Positions 8,024-17,308 of a DNA stretch of 64,000 bases are shown piece by piece; within the stretch, counting starts at the first letter, position 1, and the number at the start of each line of letters is the position of its first letter. The position numbers and the translations under genes are program-made. The notes under the pieces are model-generated. The model was not told the origin of the DNA. It made no database searches and was given only the letters and a program-made list of their open reading frames with translations. Source of the DNA: a bacterium (lineage in GTDB: Bacteria > Bdellovibrionota_C > UBA2361 > RFPC01); assembly GCA_030431715.1 (NCBI GenBank), contig JAUIIO010000004.1:126977-190976 (forward strand). Direction: 5' to 3'.

Positions 8024-8174
8024 ACTATCTCAATTATCCCCTTCCGATACGGCATAAGAACACACCGAACAGTCAGTTGTGTCAGGATGATAGTGCACGT
8101 TCTCTTTCAAATCAAACCCCTCCTAATAGCGTGAGTTAACGTCTGTCCGGCAGTACTTTTCTCAGGCTATACTC

Positions 8175-9020
8175 GTGGTGATGAAACTCGTCCTCTATGT
8201 CCTTCCCATACTCCCTCCGCTGCTTTGCGGCTTTTTCATCGTCATAAGTCCCGGTAAAATCCTCGTTTCGTATCTGCTCTACCTCGCATTGCTTTTTAGT
8301 TGGTGGCAATTCCTAGCATACGTATTCAAACTTGATTTCGGAACTCACCCACTTTCTCCGCGTGAAGAGACAGACTACCGAAACTCTCTCTGGATACTCA
8401 TACCTTCTATAGCCCTCGTACTTACCCTACTCGCTCTTTTTCGGCGCACAGTAGAACGTGAGGTCTTTCTAACCGTCATTCTCACTCTTTTTTTTATGGG
8501 CATCGCTATGCGCCTTCTCCCCAAGCGACCACTCTCCTTTCGACTGCCTTCCCTCTATCTTAGCCTAACGCTTACAACCGCCATCGCCTACTACTTACTG
8601 CTAAGAAAAGCTTCTTGGCCTATACTTCCCCTAAGCCTTAGTGCCGCAACCCTGCCGCTCATCCCATGGCTTGGAAATCAACTTCTTGAGTGGTCGTCAT
8701 CACTTCCGCAAACGGTTCAAAATCGGCAGCAAAAACGAAAGGCCTATAAAGTACAGAGAGAGAATCCGATACAGGTTCTCTCAAGGATCCACTCGGTGAG
8801 TCTTGGAGTCTTCCCTGCCGTACTCTTCCTCATGTGTGTAACAAGTCTGCTCCCTAGCCATTATTTACTCGCCTGTCTTCCGATCCTGCTTGCCCCACGC
8901 CTTTTAAACGAAACACGGGGCCTTGAGACGTCTCACACCCTTAGCCGACGATTTTTAGTTCAAAATACACTTTATCCCTTCGCCTTCCCCGCAATTCTCT
9001 TGGCTCTCTTCTTCTATTGA
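8175..9020 (+). CDS. Hypothetical multi-pass membrane protein
   Basis: A 281-residue integral membrane protein with about eight or nine predicted helices (for example residues 4-24, 31-52, 74-90, 98-113, 128-143, 150-166, 218-235, 240-250, 262-280). A cytoplasmic-looking basic segment (NRQQKRKAYKVQRENP, around 184-200) divides the chain into two hydrophobic halves. I see no motif that identifies a family; there is no Asp-rich UbiA motif. The longest frame begins GTG-GTG-ATG; the ATG at 8181 is the probable start. It is divergent from the quinone operon and lies 65 bases upstream of the glycyl-tRNA synthetase gene. Confidence 0.65.
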   Translation: MVMKLVLYVLPILPPLLCGFFIVISPGKILVSYLLYLALLFSWWQFLAYVFKLDFGTHPLSPREETDYRNSLWILIPSIALVLTLLALFRRTVEREVFLTVILTLFFMGIAMRLLPKRPLSFRLPSLYLSLTLTTAIAYYLLLRKASWPILPLSLSAATLPLIPWLGNQLLEWSSSLPQTVQNRQQKRKAYKVQRENPIQVLSRIHSVSLGVFPAVLFLMCVTSLLPSHYLLACLPILLAPRLLNETRGLETSHTLSRRFLVQNTLYPFAFPAILLALFFY

Positions 9021-9085
9021 AGAGTTGTAAAGTCTTTTATGCCGCGGTACATTACCTGCTGTAATACGAAAAGGTTAGGACCGAA

Positions 9086-10606
9086 ATGTCAGACTCTGAG
9101 CTTATCTCAAAAATTGTTTCACTCTGTAAACAACGTGGATTTATCTTTCAAAGTAGTGATATCTACGGCGGCTTAAAGAGCGCCTATGACTACGGACCTC
9201 TCGGTGTTGAGCTCAAGCGCAACCTCGCTGCCGAGTGGTGGCGTGACATGGTGCATCGCCGGGAAGACATCGTAGGTATTGATGCCTCAATCTTTATGCA
9301 TCCTGCTGTTTGGAAAGCGAGTGGCCACCTCGCCGAGTTTTCAGATCCTCTGGTCGACTGTCTAAATTGCAAAGAGCGCTTCCGAGCCGACAAAGCTCCG
9401 CAAGTCGAACCAGGTACTGCGGTTGAATATATTAAAGGCGGTAAAAATAAAGGGGAGACCTTAAAGGGATCAGTTCCTGAGGCCGGATACGTTTGCCCGA
9501 ACTGTGGTAGCCCCGAGCTCTCTTCGGAAAGACAGTTTAACTTGATGTTCCGAACTTCTATCGGGCCTGTGGATCCGCTAGATGCCGCGATTGACGAAAT
9601 TGCCGACAAGTCACTCTCAAGAAAAGAGATCCGTGAACGGATTGAAGAAGCGTTGAGACCAAGCGCGATTTACCTCAGGCCAGAGACCGCCCAAGCTATC
9701 TTTGTACAGTACCTGAACGTACTCCAATCAACTTCCATGAAAGTACCATTCGGTATCGCCCAGCAGGGAAAATCATTCCGCAATGAGATTATCACTGAGA
9801 AATTCATATTCCGCACATGCGAATTCGAGCAGATGGAGATGGAGTTTTTCATTGAACCCGGCACCCAAGATGAGTGGCTTGATTACTGGACCAAAGAACG
9901 AATGAACTGGTGGCAAAAATTCGCGAATAGCGATGACGCTTTCAGGGCCAGACAACACGAAGAAGATGAGCTCGCTCACTACGCAACAAACTGCTACGAC
10001 ATCGAGTACAAGTACCCCTGGGGATGGGATGAACTTGAAGGAGTTGCATCACGCACTGACTACGATCTGAAAAAACACATGGGAGAATCAGGGACAAAAC
10101 TCACCTACTTCGATCAACAAAAACCAGATCCTGAGACGGGCAAGAACGGCTGGCGCTATACCCCTTACGTTATTGAGCCTGCCGCAGGGCTTACTCGTGG
10201 AGTTCTCGTGTATCTCTGCGATGCGTACCGCGAAGAGAAAGGCACAGATGCTGATGGAAAAGAGAAAACACGAAAACTCTTAAAACTCCATCCCCGCCTT
10301 GCACCATATAAGGCTGCGATACTTCCTCTCGTTAAGAAAGATGGGCTCCCTGACATAGCTCGTAATATTGTCAATGACTTCTTAAAGGAAGGAATAAATA
10401 CAAAATACGATGAGCAACAATCTATCGGGAAACGTTATGCCAGACATGACGAAGTAGGCACGCCTTACTGCATTACCATTGACCATGATACAGCGAGCGA
10501 TAATGCGGTAACTATTCGCGATCGAGACACCACACAGCAGGAACGCATCCCGATCGCTGAAGCAATTGCGACTGTCAAAAAACGGCTTGAAGGCACCGTG
10601 GCATGA
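9086..10606 (+). CDS. glyQS: Glycyl-tRNA synthetase, homodimeric (alpha2) type
   Basis: A 506-residue class II aminoacyl-tRNA synthetase of the eukaryote/archaeal-like alpha2 type rather than the alpha2beta2 GlyQ/GlyS of most proteobacteria. It begins with the typical RGFIFQSSDIYGGLKSAYDYGPLG, includes the zinc knuckle CLNCKERF ... VCPNCGSPEL (about residues 92-143), class II motif 2 SFRNEI..RTCEFEQMEMEFF (about 230-256), and motif 3 with EPAAGLTRGVL (about 367-377). The C-terminal anticodon-binding domain begins near residue 400 (HPRLAPYKAAILPL). Function: charging tRNA-Gly. The last bases overlap the start of the following gene (ATGA). Confidence 0.97.
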   Translation: MSDSELISKIVSLCKQRGFIFQSSDIYGGLKSAYDYGPLGVELKRNLAAEWWRDMVHRREDIVGIDASIFMHPAVWKASGHLAEFSDPLVDCLNCKERFRADKAPQVEPGTAVEYIKGGKNKGETLKGSVPEAGYVCPNCGSPELSSERQFNLMFRTSIGPVDPLDAAIDEIADKSLSRKEIRERIEEALRPSAIYLRPETAQAIFVQYLNVLQSTSMKVPFGIAQQGKSFRNEIITEKFIFRTCEFEQMEMEFFIEPGTQDEWLDYWTKERMNWWQKFANSDDAFRARQHEEDELAHYATNCYDIEYKYPWGWDELEGVASRTDYDLKKHMGESGTKLTYFDQQKPDPETGKNGWRYTPYVIEPAAGLTRGVLVYLCDAYREEKGTDADGKEKTRKLLKLHPRLAPYKAAILPLVKKDGLPDIARNIVNDFLKEGINTKYDEQQSIGKRYARHDEVGTPYCITIDHDTASDNAVTIRDRDTTQQERIPIAEAIATVKKRLEGTVA

Positions 10607-10634
10607 TTTGGGGCATGATTTGGGGCATGATTTC
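10601..10634 (+). repeat. 12-base tandem repeat creating three in-frame start codons
   Basis: The unit ATGATTTGGGGC occurs twice in full and a third time as ATGATTTC, starting at 10603, 10615 and 10627. It spans the stop codon of the glycyl-tRNA synthetase gene and the start of the next gene, giving that gene three consecutive in-frame ATG codons, each with a GGGGC just before it. Slippage here would change the distance between stop and start without changing the frame. Confidence 0.8.
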
Positions 10635-11286
10635 ACGCACCGCCTATTACTTACTAGCGGTTGTTTTCTTGTTCCCTCTATCTGCTGCTAGCGCAGATCT
10701 CCCAGAGCCGTGTGCCGCTGTCGCACTTGAGAAGAGCATCGCCAGCGCAAGTATCTGGGCAAATGCTTTTGGCAGAGATCACTCTGTGGGAAGCGAAGTG
10801 AAACGGCTTCTTCATGAGGCGATTGAGAAAGTAAGTAAGCTTAAGGCCCCCACCGAGCACCCCTGCCTCAATCAGTGTGCTTCAAGCGATCAGGCTTTGC
10901 CACAAATTATAATAAGCTCTGTCCCGAATATGACCTTAAAAACGGCCGAAGCCACTACTGAATGCGAATCATATGACAAGAAGTCGCAAGAAGACCCGTT
11001 TCGAGTCAACACAGTAACATTTACCGACCCCGACGATCTTAACGATTGGGTGTCAGATTTCAGCAGAGGATATGGCGATGAAGGGGAAAAACTTTATAAA
11101 TACTGCCCCGGAAACTGCAGCCCTCGCTACAGGTATCTTGTTACGGTAAGCCAGCCTGCCGTGAGCGAAGACACCAGACACTACCACCTTGAGACTATAG
11201 CCACTTGCGGCTTTCCGAGAGACACCGACGACAATCAGTACATTCTAAAAACCTCATACCAGTGGAAATGCTCTCAATCTGAGTAA
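10603..11286 (+). CDS. Secreted Cys-rich hypothetical protein
   Basis: A protein of up to 227 residues, unrecognised. It begins with a signal peptide (hydrophobic core YYLLAVVFLFPLSAASA, cleavage near ASA-DLPEP) and contains ten cysteines after the signal, several in pairs (CLNQC, CPGNC), so the mature protein is probably disulfide-bonded in the periplasm or outside. Three in-frame ATGs from the tandem repeat give alternative starts; the third (10627) gives the most usual signal-peptide length. It overlaps the synthetase gene by four bases, indicating translational coupling with a housekeeping gene of unrelated role. Confidence 0.7.
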   Translation: MIWGMIWGMISRTAYYLLAVVFLFPLSAASADLPEPCAAVALEKSIASASIWANAFGRDHSVGSEVKRLLHEAIEKVSKLKAPTEHPCLNQCASSDQALPQIIISSVPNMTLKTAEATTECESYDKKSQEDPFRVNTVTFTDPDDLNDWVSDFSRGYGDEGEKLYKYCPGNCSPRYRYLVTVSQPAVSEDTRHYHLETIATCGFPRDTDDNQYILKTSYQWKCSQSE

Positions 11287-11430
11287 TCCTCTCCCCCAAT
11301 GCGTTCGCCTATCTTCACTCACTTTTCGAATAGGACGTGAGAGAGCACACCACTCTGTCTGGAAAACACTACGGCGAAAGTTAAAAATTTGGGGAGGGAA
11401 GTTGTGGACAGAAAGCCCGAAGAAAGAACA

Positions 11431-11461
11431 CGCGGCTCCAGCATAAAGCACCGGAGCCGCG
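11431..11461 (-). terminator. Rho-independent-type hairpin downstream of glutamine synthetase
   Basis: Perfect nine-base stem CGCGGCTCC / GGAGCCGCG with a 13-base loop, ending 20 bases beyond the stop of the minus-strand glutamine synthetase gene. On the minus strand it is followed by TGTTCTTTCTTC, a moderately U-rich tail. The convergent upstream gene ends 145 bases away, so it may serve mainly the synthetase gene. Confidence 0.7.
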
Positions 11462-11480
11462 CATAAGATGAAAAATAGAA

Positions 11481-12557
11481 CTAGCCGTTCGCTGCTTTCT
11501 TCATCCCTGTATCCACACCGATCTCACAGATTGTAGAGATCAGGCGATTCGCCACAGTGTACGGATCAGCGTTCGCTGCCGGACGACGGTCTTCGATATA
11601 ACCGCAGCCGCTCTTTGCAACTCCTGCAGGGATACGTATTGATGCGCCACGGTCTGAACGACCAGATCTAAACTCACTGATGTGACACGTCTCATGCTCA
11701 CCAGTAAGTCTGTCAGCAAGCCCATCACCGTAAACCATAATGTGATCAGTATGCACTGCTTTTAGATTTTCAATAGCGTCTGCGATAGCCTTTTCACCAG
11801 TCTTCGGATCACGCATCTCTTTTGTAGAGAAATTCGTATGCTTTCCAGCACCATTCCAGTCTCCCTTAACAGGTTTCGGGCTAAGAGATACCTGCAGGTC
11901 AAACTCTTCACCCAAGCGGTAAAGTAACCAGCGTGCAAAGATAAGGTGATCAGAAACGTTAAGCGCATCGGCACTCTCAGTATCAAGTCCGCGGTAGCCT
12001 ACCTGAAACTCCCACTGCGCAGGCATAACTTCTGCATTGATACCGTAAATCATAATACCACAATCGATACATGCTTTCGTATGTGCTTCAACAAGATCTC
12101 TTCCGTAAACTTTCTCAGCACCTACACCGCAGTAATAAGGTCCCTGAGGCCCAGGATACCCTTGCGTAGGCCACATGTATGGGCGCTCTCCGAGGAAAAG
12201 GGTGTACTCTTGCTCAAATCCAATCCATGGCTCATGACTAGCACCACCGGCTTCAAGCGTCTGCCGAAGCATCGCTCGAGTATTGGTTTCATGAGGGTTG
12301 TCATTAACGTCGTACACTTCGCAAAGTACGAGATAATTCCCTTCACCACGAATTGGATCCATGAGAAATGAAACAGGTTTAAGGATGCAGTCCGAGTCAT
12401 TGCCAGCGGCCTGGCCAGTTGAGGAACCGTCAAATCCCCATTCAGGAAAGTTTTCAAGTTTGGCTTCTCCGTCTATAGGAACTATTCGTGCCTTTGAGCG
12501 GAGTTGTTGTGTCGGCTTTGTGCCATCTAACCAGATGTATTCAGCAAGGCTAAGCAT
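11481..12557 (-). CDS. glnII: Glutamine synthetase type II (eukaryotic-like)
   Basis: A 358-residue enzyme that makes glutamine from glutamate, ammonia and ATP. It is GSII: short chain, start LAEYIWLDG, WGFDGSSTGQA (about residues 40-50), the Mg/ATP site GFEQEYTLF (about 113-121), QWEFQVG (181-187), and ATP-binding GAGKHTNFST plus the C-terminal SIRIPAGVAKSGCGYIEDRRPAANADPY. GSII is usual in eukaryotes and occurs in rhizobia, actinomycetes and some other bacteria; it lacks the GlnE adenylylation Tyr loop of GSI. No P-II or GlnE gene is nearby. A 232-base leader precedes it on the minus strand; I could not find a convincing -24/-12 promoter there. Confidence 0.96.
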   Translation of the reverse strand: MLSLAEYIWLDGTKPTQQLRSKARIVPIDGEAKLENFPEWGFDGSSTGQAAGNDSDCILKPVSFLMDPIRGEGNYLVLCEVYDVNDNPHETNTRAMLRQTLEAGGASHEPWIGFEQEYTLFLGERPYMWPTQGYPGPQGPYYCGVGAEKVYGRDLVEAHTKACIDCGIMIYGINAEVMPAQWEFQVGYRGLDTESADALNVSDHLIFARWLLYRLGEEFDLQVSLSPKPVKGDWNGAGKHTNFSTKEMRDPKTGEKAIADAIENLKAVHTDHIMVYGDGLADRLTGEHETCHISEFRSGRSDRGASIRIPAGVAKSGCGYIEDRRPAANADPYTVANRLISTICEIGVDTGMKKAANG

Positions 12558-12789
12558 AGAAGGTAATCTCCAATTAATGTGTATTTCTAATGAACTGTTT
12601 CTGACTCAAGCGTGAAGGAGTAGCTATCACATTCATTAGCGTAAAATGTTAAAAAGAAAGGTTAAACTTCCCTTCTTTCACCATTATTATCTAGACGATA
12701 ACAGTAAATAAAGCAATTTTATTTTTAGTCGTGGCCCCCTAGCGCCTTTCTCTCTTGCTCCGCTAACTCTTTGGATGTAATACCGTATT

Positions 12790-13725
12790 ATGAAAAAAGT
12801 CGCCTTTATTCTCGCACTCAGCGCCTTCGTCCTCTTATCCACTACACCAGCATCTCTCTGGGCACAGTCGAGACCTCAGCTTTCAAGCGCGGCAAGGAAC
12901 ACCTTCCGCTCGGCCACCAACGCCATCGTGACGCTGACAACAGACGATAGCCTTTCTGCCGGTTCCTATGCTTTTAAAAATAGCGATGCTCCGGACGCTG
13001 ACGCTGATCTTGTGAAGTTTAATGGGGAATTTAAGCTAGGAGAGGAATCTGACCAAATCATCCCCCTCTTTCAGATCTCACCCGCGTACGTTGAGCTTGA
13101 GCAGAGCTCAGATGTAGACGATCTTAAACTTAAGGTTGAGAGTATGGGGATAGGCGCAGGAGGTGGCGTCCTCATGAAGTTCTTTGAGAATGTGCTAGAA
13201 GTTACTCCCAGAATGAAGATTGAGTACTCAAGTATTAAGTACAGTTCCTCCTCATCCTCTCTCGATGTGACAGAACTAAACGCAGAGCTTCCCGACTTAG
13301 ATGCTTGGTCTTACATTCCTTCCCTTGAGTTCGCTCTCAAACCAGAGATCAGTGAGAGTGGAAACTCAAAACTCTTAGTGGACAGCCAGATCTCGTTTGT
13401 CTACATCCATGCCTCTACCTCTTCATCTTCAGCAGATGACTTTTCAGACAAAAGCTGGGTATGGAAGAACTCTCTGGGGGTTGAAACGCCACTTATCGAT
13501 TCAAAAAACAGCTCTCTATTCATTCGTCCTCAGATATCACGTATAGATATGCACGGCGCAGCAAGAAATGGATTTGATTTTAACAACTTCTATGAAATTG
13601 GCCTCGACCTCTTTACCTACGACTTCATGAAGAACTACTTCCAAACACTCGGATTTGGCGCAACCTACGTCTATGAGAAAGAGATTCAGGGCTGGCGCCT
13701 TGGGTTCTTTGCTGATTTTTCCTAG
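12790..13725 (+). CDS. Outer-membrane beta-barrel-like hypothetical protein
   Basis: A 311-residue exported protein. Residues 1 to about 25 form a clean signal peptide (KKVAFILALSAFVLLSTTPASLWAQS). The mature part alternates polar and hydrophobic residues in short strands (for example LKLKVESMGIGAGGGVLMKFF, VTPRMKIEYSSIKYSS, YIPSLEFALKPEI) and ends WRLGFFADFS, with a terminal aromatic-rich strand as in outer-membrane barrels. Ser-rich loops (SSSSSSLD, STSSSSADDFS) would face outward. No known porin signature is visible. It is divergent from the glutamine synthetase gene. Confidence 0.7.
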   Translation: MKKVAFILALSAFVLLSTTPASLWAQSRPQLSSAARNTFRSATNAIVTLTTDDSLSAGSYAFKNSDAPDADADLVKFNGEFKLGEESDQIIPLFQISPAYVELEQSSDVDDLKLKVESMGIGAGGGVLMKFFENVLEVTPRMKIEYSSIKYSSSSSSLDVTELNAELPDLDAWSYIPSLEFALKPEISESGNSKLLVDSQISFVYIHASTSSSSADDFSDKSWVWKNSLGVETPLIDSKNSSLFIRPQISRIDMHGAARNGFDFNNFYEIGLDLFTYDFMKNYFQTLGFGATYVYEKEIQGWRLGFFADFS

Positions 13726-13827
13726 CAGCTAAGATCTCTATATATCTACTTATTTTATTATTTGAAGCATTCCCTAACTGTTGCCGGATACGTACATGTG
13801 AGTTCAAAACATTACGGGGTAGAACAA

Positions 13828-14130
13828 ATGACAAATGATGTACGCAGGCAGCAATTTCAATTTAACAGTAATATTGTAACTTCTAAATTTGGTCCCGATG
13901 CGTTCGTGGTCTCTATCCGCGAAGGCGATATGAACCACGACCTCAATGCAAGTGTTACAAACTATCAGATCTTAGATGAAGTCCCCCTCGCAGATATCGG
14001 AGGAAGTGTCACAAAGACTCTCGCCATTAAATGGGAAGACGGTGTGGTCAGAACCCAAACCGTCATAGAACGCCTAAAGCTCTCAAGCTACAAAGCAGTC
14101 ATTGCTCATCAGGAAAGTAAGGTCGCCTGA
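13828..14130 (+). CDS. Small hypothetical protein
   Basis: About 100 residues from ATG 13828 (MTNDVRRQQF...). The frame is open upstream to TTG 13762, but ATG 13828 has a better upstream purine run (ACGGGGTAGA) and avoids an unlikely leader. The chain is soluble, with strand-forming segments (DAFVVSIREGDM, KTLAIKWEDGVVRTQTV) and no signal or helix. Not recognised. It ends 22 bases before the convergent response-regulator gene. Confidence 0.6.
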   Translation: MTNDVRRQQFQFNSNIVTSKFGPDAFVVSIREGDMNHDLNASVTNYQILDEVPLADIGGSVTKTLAIKWEDGVVRTQTVIERLKLSSYKAVIAHQESKVA

Positions 14131-14152
14131 GTATAGGTGTCTAGAAGATCTC

Positions 14153-15544
14153 CTATACAAAACCCTGATCTTTATATTCGTTCATTTTATTTCTTAGTGT
14201 ACGAATACTGATCCCAAGGATCTTTGCTGCCTGAGTACGGTTATCATCAGTTGATTTTAGTGTTTCAAGGATAAGCTTACGCTCCATTTCCTGTACCGTA
14301 ATGCCCGGCTTAAGCATAAGAGAGTCCTCTTCTTCCGAAACTCCCTCGCCAACCACTTCTTGTTCAACTTTTTCATGCAGAGTCGTTCTCTCTATCGAAC
14401 CTGGTGAGAGTAGAAAATCACTCTTCGAGGGCACAGCTCCTCTTGAAAGAATAGCGGCTCTCTCAACAGCATTTTGTAATTCCCGAATATTGCCCGGCCA
14501 CGGGTACTGCTCAAGTGACGATGTCACCTCTGCTGGCAACGTCGGCGCATCCTTCCCTAAGAATTTACGCATAAAATGCTCTACAAGTAGCCTAACATCA
14601 CCCTCTCGGTCACGAAGCGCAGGTAGCGTTACTGGAATAACGTTTAGTCGATAATAGAGGTCAGCTCTAAACAATCCCTGCTCGACCATAGACTCGAGAT
14701 TTCTGTTCGTCGTCGCTACCACCCGAACATCAATCTGAATTGGTTCTTTTCCACCAACCCGATCCACTTCACGTTCTTGTAGCACACGTAAGAGCTTAGC
14801 CTGAAGCGGAAGCTCCATCTCAGAGATCTCATCAAGAAGAATGGTACCACCGTGAGCCAGTTCAAATTTACCAATCTTTCGGTTTTGAGCGCCGGTAAAT
14901 GCTCCCTTTTCATGCCCAAAGAGCTCACTTTCTAAAAGTGTTTCTGGAAGCGCAGCACAGTTCACTGCCACAAAAGGTTGATGAATTCTCGGGCTTGAGT
15001 CATGTATGAGGCGAGCGATTAACTCCTTACCTGTTCCGGACTCACCTTGGACAAGCACCGTCGCGTCACTGCGAGCAACCGCCTCACATACTTCAAGAAT
15101 CCTTATAACCGTCTTATCACCAGTGATAATAGGCTTTCCAACAGCACCTCTCTTTTTCTGAGTCCTACTCTCTACAACATCCGGGTTCACTACACGCTCA
15201 ACAACCCGAACGAGATCTTCTGAAGAAAACGGCTTGGTAATAAAGTCAGCAGCGCCGAGCTGCATGGCTTCAACAGCCTGATCAATTGTTCCGTGAGCGG
15301 TAATCATTATAAACGGGGTAACAATGTCTCTTTCTTGAATGGCTGCCAGAAGCTCTTGTCCAGTCATCTCAGGCATTCTTTGGTCTGAGACAATGACGTC
15401 ATAGCTCTCTTTCTCAAGTTTTAAGAGCGCTGCTTTTCCATCAGAAGTTATCTCTACCTCATGTCCAGCTCTACTCAGTGATGCCTTTAACGCGACCTGC
15501 ATCTGCGTATCATCATCTGCTACAAGAATACGTAATGACTTCAT
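14153..15544 (-). CDS. NtrC-family sigma-54 response regulator (FlrC/FlgR-like)
   Basis: A 463-residue protein with receiver (1-120, phospho-acceptor D54 in VIVSDQRMPEMTG), AAA+ sigma-54 activator (about 140-370) and Fis-type helix-turn-helix (about 425-460, TQAAKILGISIRTLRNKM). The AAA module has Walker A GESGTGKE, the sigma-54-contacting GAFTGA loop and the switch/arginine region YPWPGNIRELQN. It should activate sigma-54 promoters when phosphorylated, most likely by the kinase encoded just upstream (ATGA overlap). The gene order with a FleQ/FlrA-like protein and a soluble kinase is that of flagellar class III regulation (FlrBC/FlgSR), which is inference from architecture; no flagellar structural genes lie here. 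Confidence 0.9.
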   Translation of the reverse strand: MKSLRILVADDDTQMQVALKASLSRAGHEVEITSDGKAALLKLEKESYDVIVSDQRMPEMTGQELLAAIQERDIVTPFIMITAHGTIDQAVEAMQLGAADFITKPFSSEDLVRVVERVVNPDVVESRTQKKRGAVGKPIITGDKTVIRILEVCEAVARSDATVLVQGESGTGKELIARLIHDSSPRIHQPFVAVNCAALPETLLESELFGHEKGAFTGAQNRKIGKFELAHGGTILLDEISEMELPLQAKLLRVLQEREVDRVGGKEPIQIDVRVVATTNRNLESMVEQGLFRADLYYRLNVIPVTLPALRDREGDVRLLVEHFMRKFLGKDAPTLPAEVTSSLEQYPWPGNIRELQNAVERAAILSRGAVPSKSDFLLSPGSIERTTLHEKVEQEVVGEGVSEEEDSLMLKPGITVQEMERKLILETLKSTDDNRTQAAKILGISIRTLRNKMNEYKDQGFV

Positions 15545-16407
15545 TGAGAATCTCCTTTTCCACTCTTATTACTCTGAACTGCTCTTGGAAGAGTGATCTT
15601 AAATTCAGCTCCCCCCGTAGTTAAATTTCTCGCTTCAACGCTGCCTGAGTGTTGCGCAATAATCTGCTGCACAATCGCTAACCCCAGTCCGGTTCCCTGA
15701 TTTTTCGAGGTAACAAATGGCTCAAAAAGAACAGGGAGTATCTCTTTATCAATACCTGGCCCGCTATCTCGAAAGCTTATAACGAATTCATTCTCAAGCT
15801 CTTCCTCTGTAATCACTATCCTGCCCTCTTCTCCCATCGCCTGAGCCGAGTTAAAAAGAAGATTACGAAATACCTGCTCAAGACTAAGCGAGCATCCAAA
15901 AATGTAAGAATTCTTTGCCTCATGAAGCATGCACTCAATTCCGGGGTACTGACTTTTAAACTCAGACACAGATTGCTCTAGGATCGCGTGTATACGAACA
16001 GGCGCAAATCTTGGATTTGTCGTTTTGGTGAATCTCAGAATATTACTAACCACCTGATTGAGGCGTTCTGCACTTTTCTCTATATGCTGAACGAGCTCAA
16101 ACGAATCTGGACTCTCTGAGAGGTCGCCTTTAAGAAGAGAGGCATAAAGAGTAATGGCCCCTAAAGGATTACGAATTTCATGCGCGAGCGCAGCTGCTGT
16201 TTTGCCAAGTGTTGCGAGCCGTTCCTGACGCTTTACCTCAATCTCTTTTTGAGCCAGCTTTTCGCGCAACTCACCTGCTTCATGAGATAAGAGCTCATAC
16301 TTTGTTTGGAGTCTTTCACTAGCCTCGGTAAACTTTGCAAATGCTTGCTCAAGCGTTTGGGCTTGCGGCATATCCTGACTGTTTAATTCCTTCTTAATAA
16401 CCTGCAT
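15541..16407 (-). CDS. Cytosolic sensor histidine kinase (FlrB/FlgS-like)
   Basis: A 288-residue kinase without membrane segments. The N-terminal 60 residues are helical, probably coiled coil (ERLQTKYELLSHEAGELREKL is part of it). HisKA follows with H76 in ALAHEIRNPLGAI, then HATPase with N-box LLFNSAQAMGE, G1 FRDSGPGIDKE and G2 GTGLGLAIVQQII. No PAS domain is evident, so the input is likely a protein contact. Starts are coupled on both sides: TAATG with the TPR gene upstream and ATGA with the response regulator downstream, so all four genes of the cluster are one operon. Confidence 0.9.
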   Translation of the reverse strand: MQVIKKELNSQDMPQAQTLEQAFAKFTEASERLQTKYELLSHEAGELREKLAQKEIEVKRQERLATLGKTAAALAHEIRNPLGAITLYASLLKGDLSESPDSFELVQHIEKSAERLNQVVSNILRFTKTTNPRFAPVRIHAILEQSVSEFKSQYPGIECMLHEAKNSYIFGCSLSLEQVFRNLLFNSAQAMGEEGRIVITEEELENEFVISFRDSGPGIDKEILPVLFEPFVTSKNQGTGLGLAIVQQIIAQHSGSVEARNLTTGGAEFKITLPRAVQSNKSGKGDSQ

Positions 16408-17303
16408 TAGCTCTCCATCGCTTTTTGATTGTTTTTCACCTTCTCATTTTCCTGCCACTCAAAGCTCTCAGCTGATGCCTGAAGAAGCGTGAGCCACGGA
16501 TCTGATGGTGGATATTTTTTCTCGGCTTTCTGCCTAAGCTTTCGAACCTGTTCAAGGTCCCCCTTACTCTGAGCAACAACAACTTCTGCGTAATCTACCC
16601 AGCTATCGAGGAAAAAATCAGGGAATTCACTCTGACCTTTTTGAAGCCAAAAAGCGGCATGCTCATAATTTTTGAGTTTTAAATTGATCTTCGCTAGTGC
16701 GCGCATACACTCTGGAATGCGTTCTGAATCAAGAGGCACCTTTTCATAATACCCCTTCGCTTTGTAAAGCTTTCCAAGATTTACTGATGTTTCACCTAGC
16801 CGAAAATGAACCTCTGCCAGATGTGAGGGATGACTCTCTTTAAGAGCGAGCTCATACTTCCCTTCCGCTGAGCCATATTCATGCAGGGCACTAAGACTAT
16901 CCCCCCAAACAAGCCAGGCCTTTGAACGAAGAGGACCTTCTTGAAGTCTCTTTGTTGCTCTTTCTGCAAAGAGAATTGCAACCTGATAGTTATGTTCCTG
17001 ATGCTCAATTACAGCCTGAGAGATCTCAACCTCTGCTTGCTGCGTTGCGCTTAGCTGTTTTTCTCTTGAGAGAGTCTCAAAGATATCCTTCGCTTTCGTA
17101 TGCAAACCAAGCGCCCAGTAGCTCTTCGCAGCCGCTATTCTAGCTTCTGGTGTGAGTTTCCGATCTGGGATCTTCTCAAAGCTTAACACAGCTTCGTAGT
17201 GGTCTCCCGAGGCGGCTTTTCTCTGTACCTCAATAGGATGTTCTGCAAGGAGACCATCTGCAAGTGAGAGGAAAAGAATAAGAAGAAGCAAAACCTTTTT
17301 CAT
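16407..17303 (-). CDS. Exported TPR-repeat protein in the sigma-54 regulator operon
   Basis: A 298-residue protein with a signal peptide (KKVLLLLILFLSLADGLLA) followed by tandem helical repeats of the TPR type (for example ARIAAAKSYWALGLHTKAKD, SEVHFRLGE-like LAEVHFRLGETSVNLGKLYKA, ALAKINLKLKNYEHAAFWL). It would act as a protein-binding scaffold in the periplasm. Its place between a FleQ-like activator and a kinase is unusual, because it separates cytosolic regulators with a periplasmic protein; it may sense or chaperone an envelope component. The start is five bases after the upstream stop, and its stop overlaps the kinase start. Confidence 0.8.
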   Translation of the reverse strand: MKKVLLLLILFLSLADGLLAEHPIEVQRKAASGDHYEAVLSFEKIPDRKLTPEARIAAAKSYWALGLHTKAKDIFETLSREKQLSATQQAEVEISQAVIEHQEHNYQVAILFAERATKRLQEGPLRSKAWLVWGDSLSALHEYGSAEGKYELALKESHPSHLAEVHFRLGETSVNLGKLYKAKGYYEKVPLDSERIPECMRALAKINLKLKNYEHAAFWLQKGQSEFPDFFLDSWVDYAEVVVAQSKGDLEQVRKLRQKAEKKYPPSDPWLTLLQASAESFEWQENEKVKNNQKAMES

Positions 17304-17308
17304 AGTAC

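Noticed and set aside
8175-9020. UbiA-type second prenyltransferase
   Set aside because: It is a multi-helix membrane protein near the quinone genes, but neither Asp-rich motif of the family is present.
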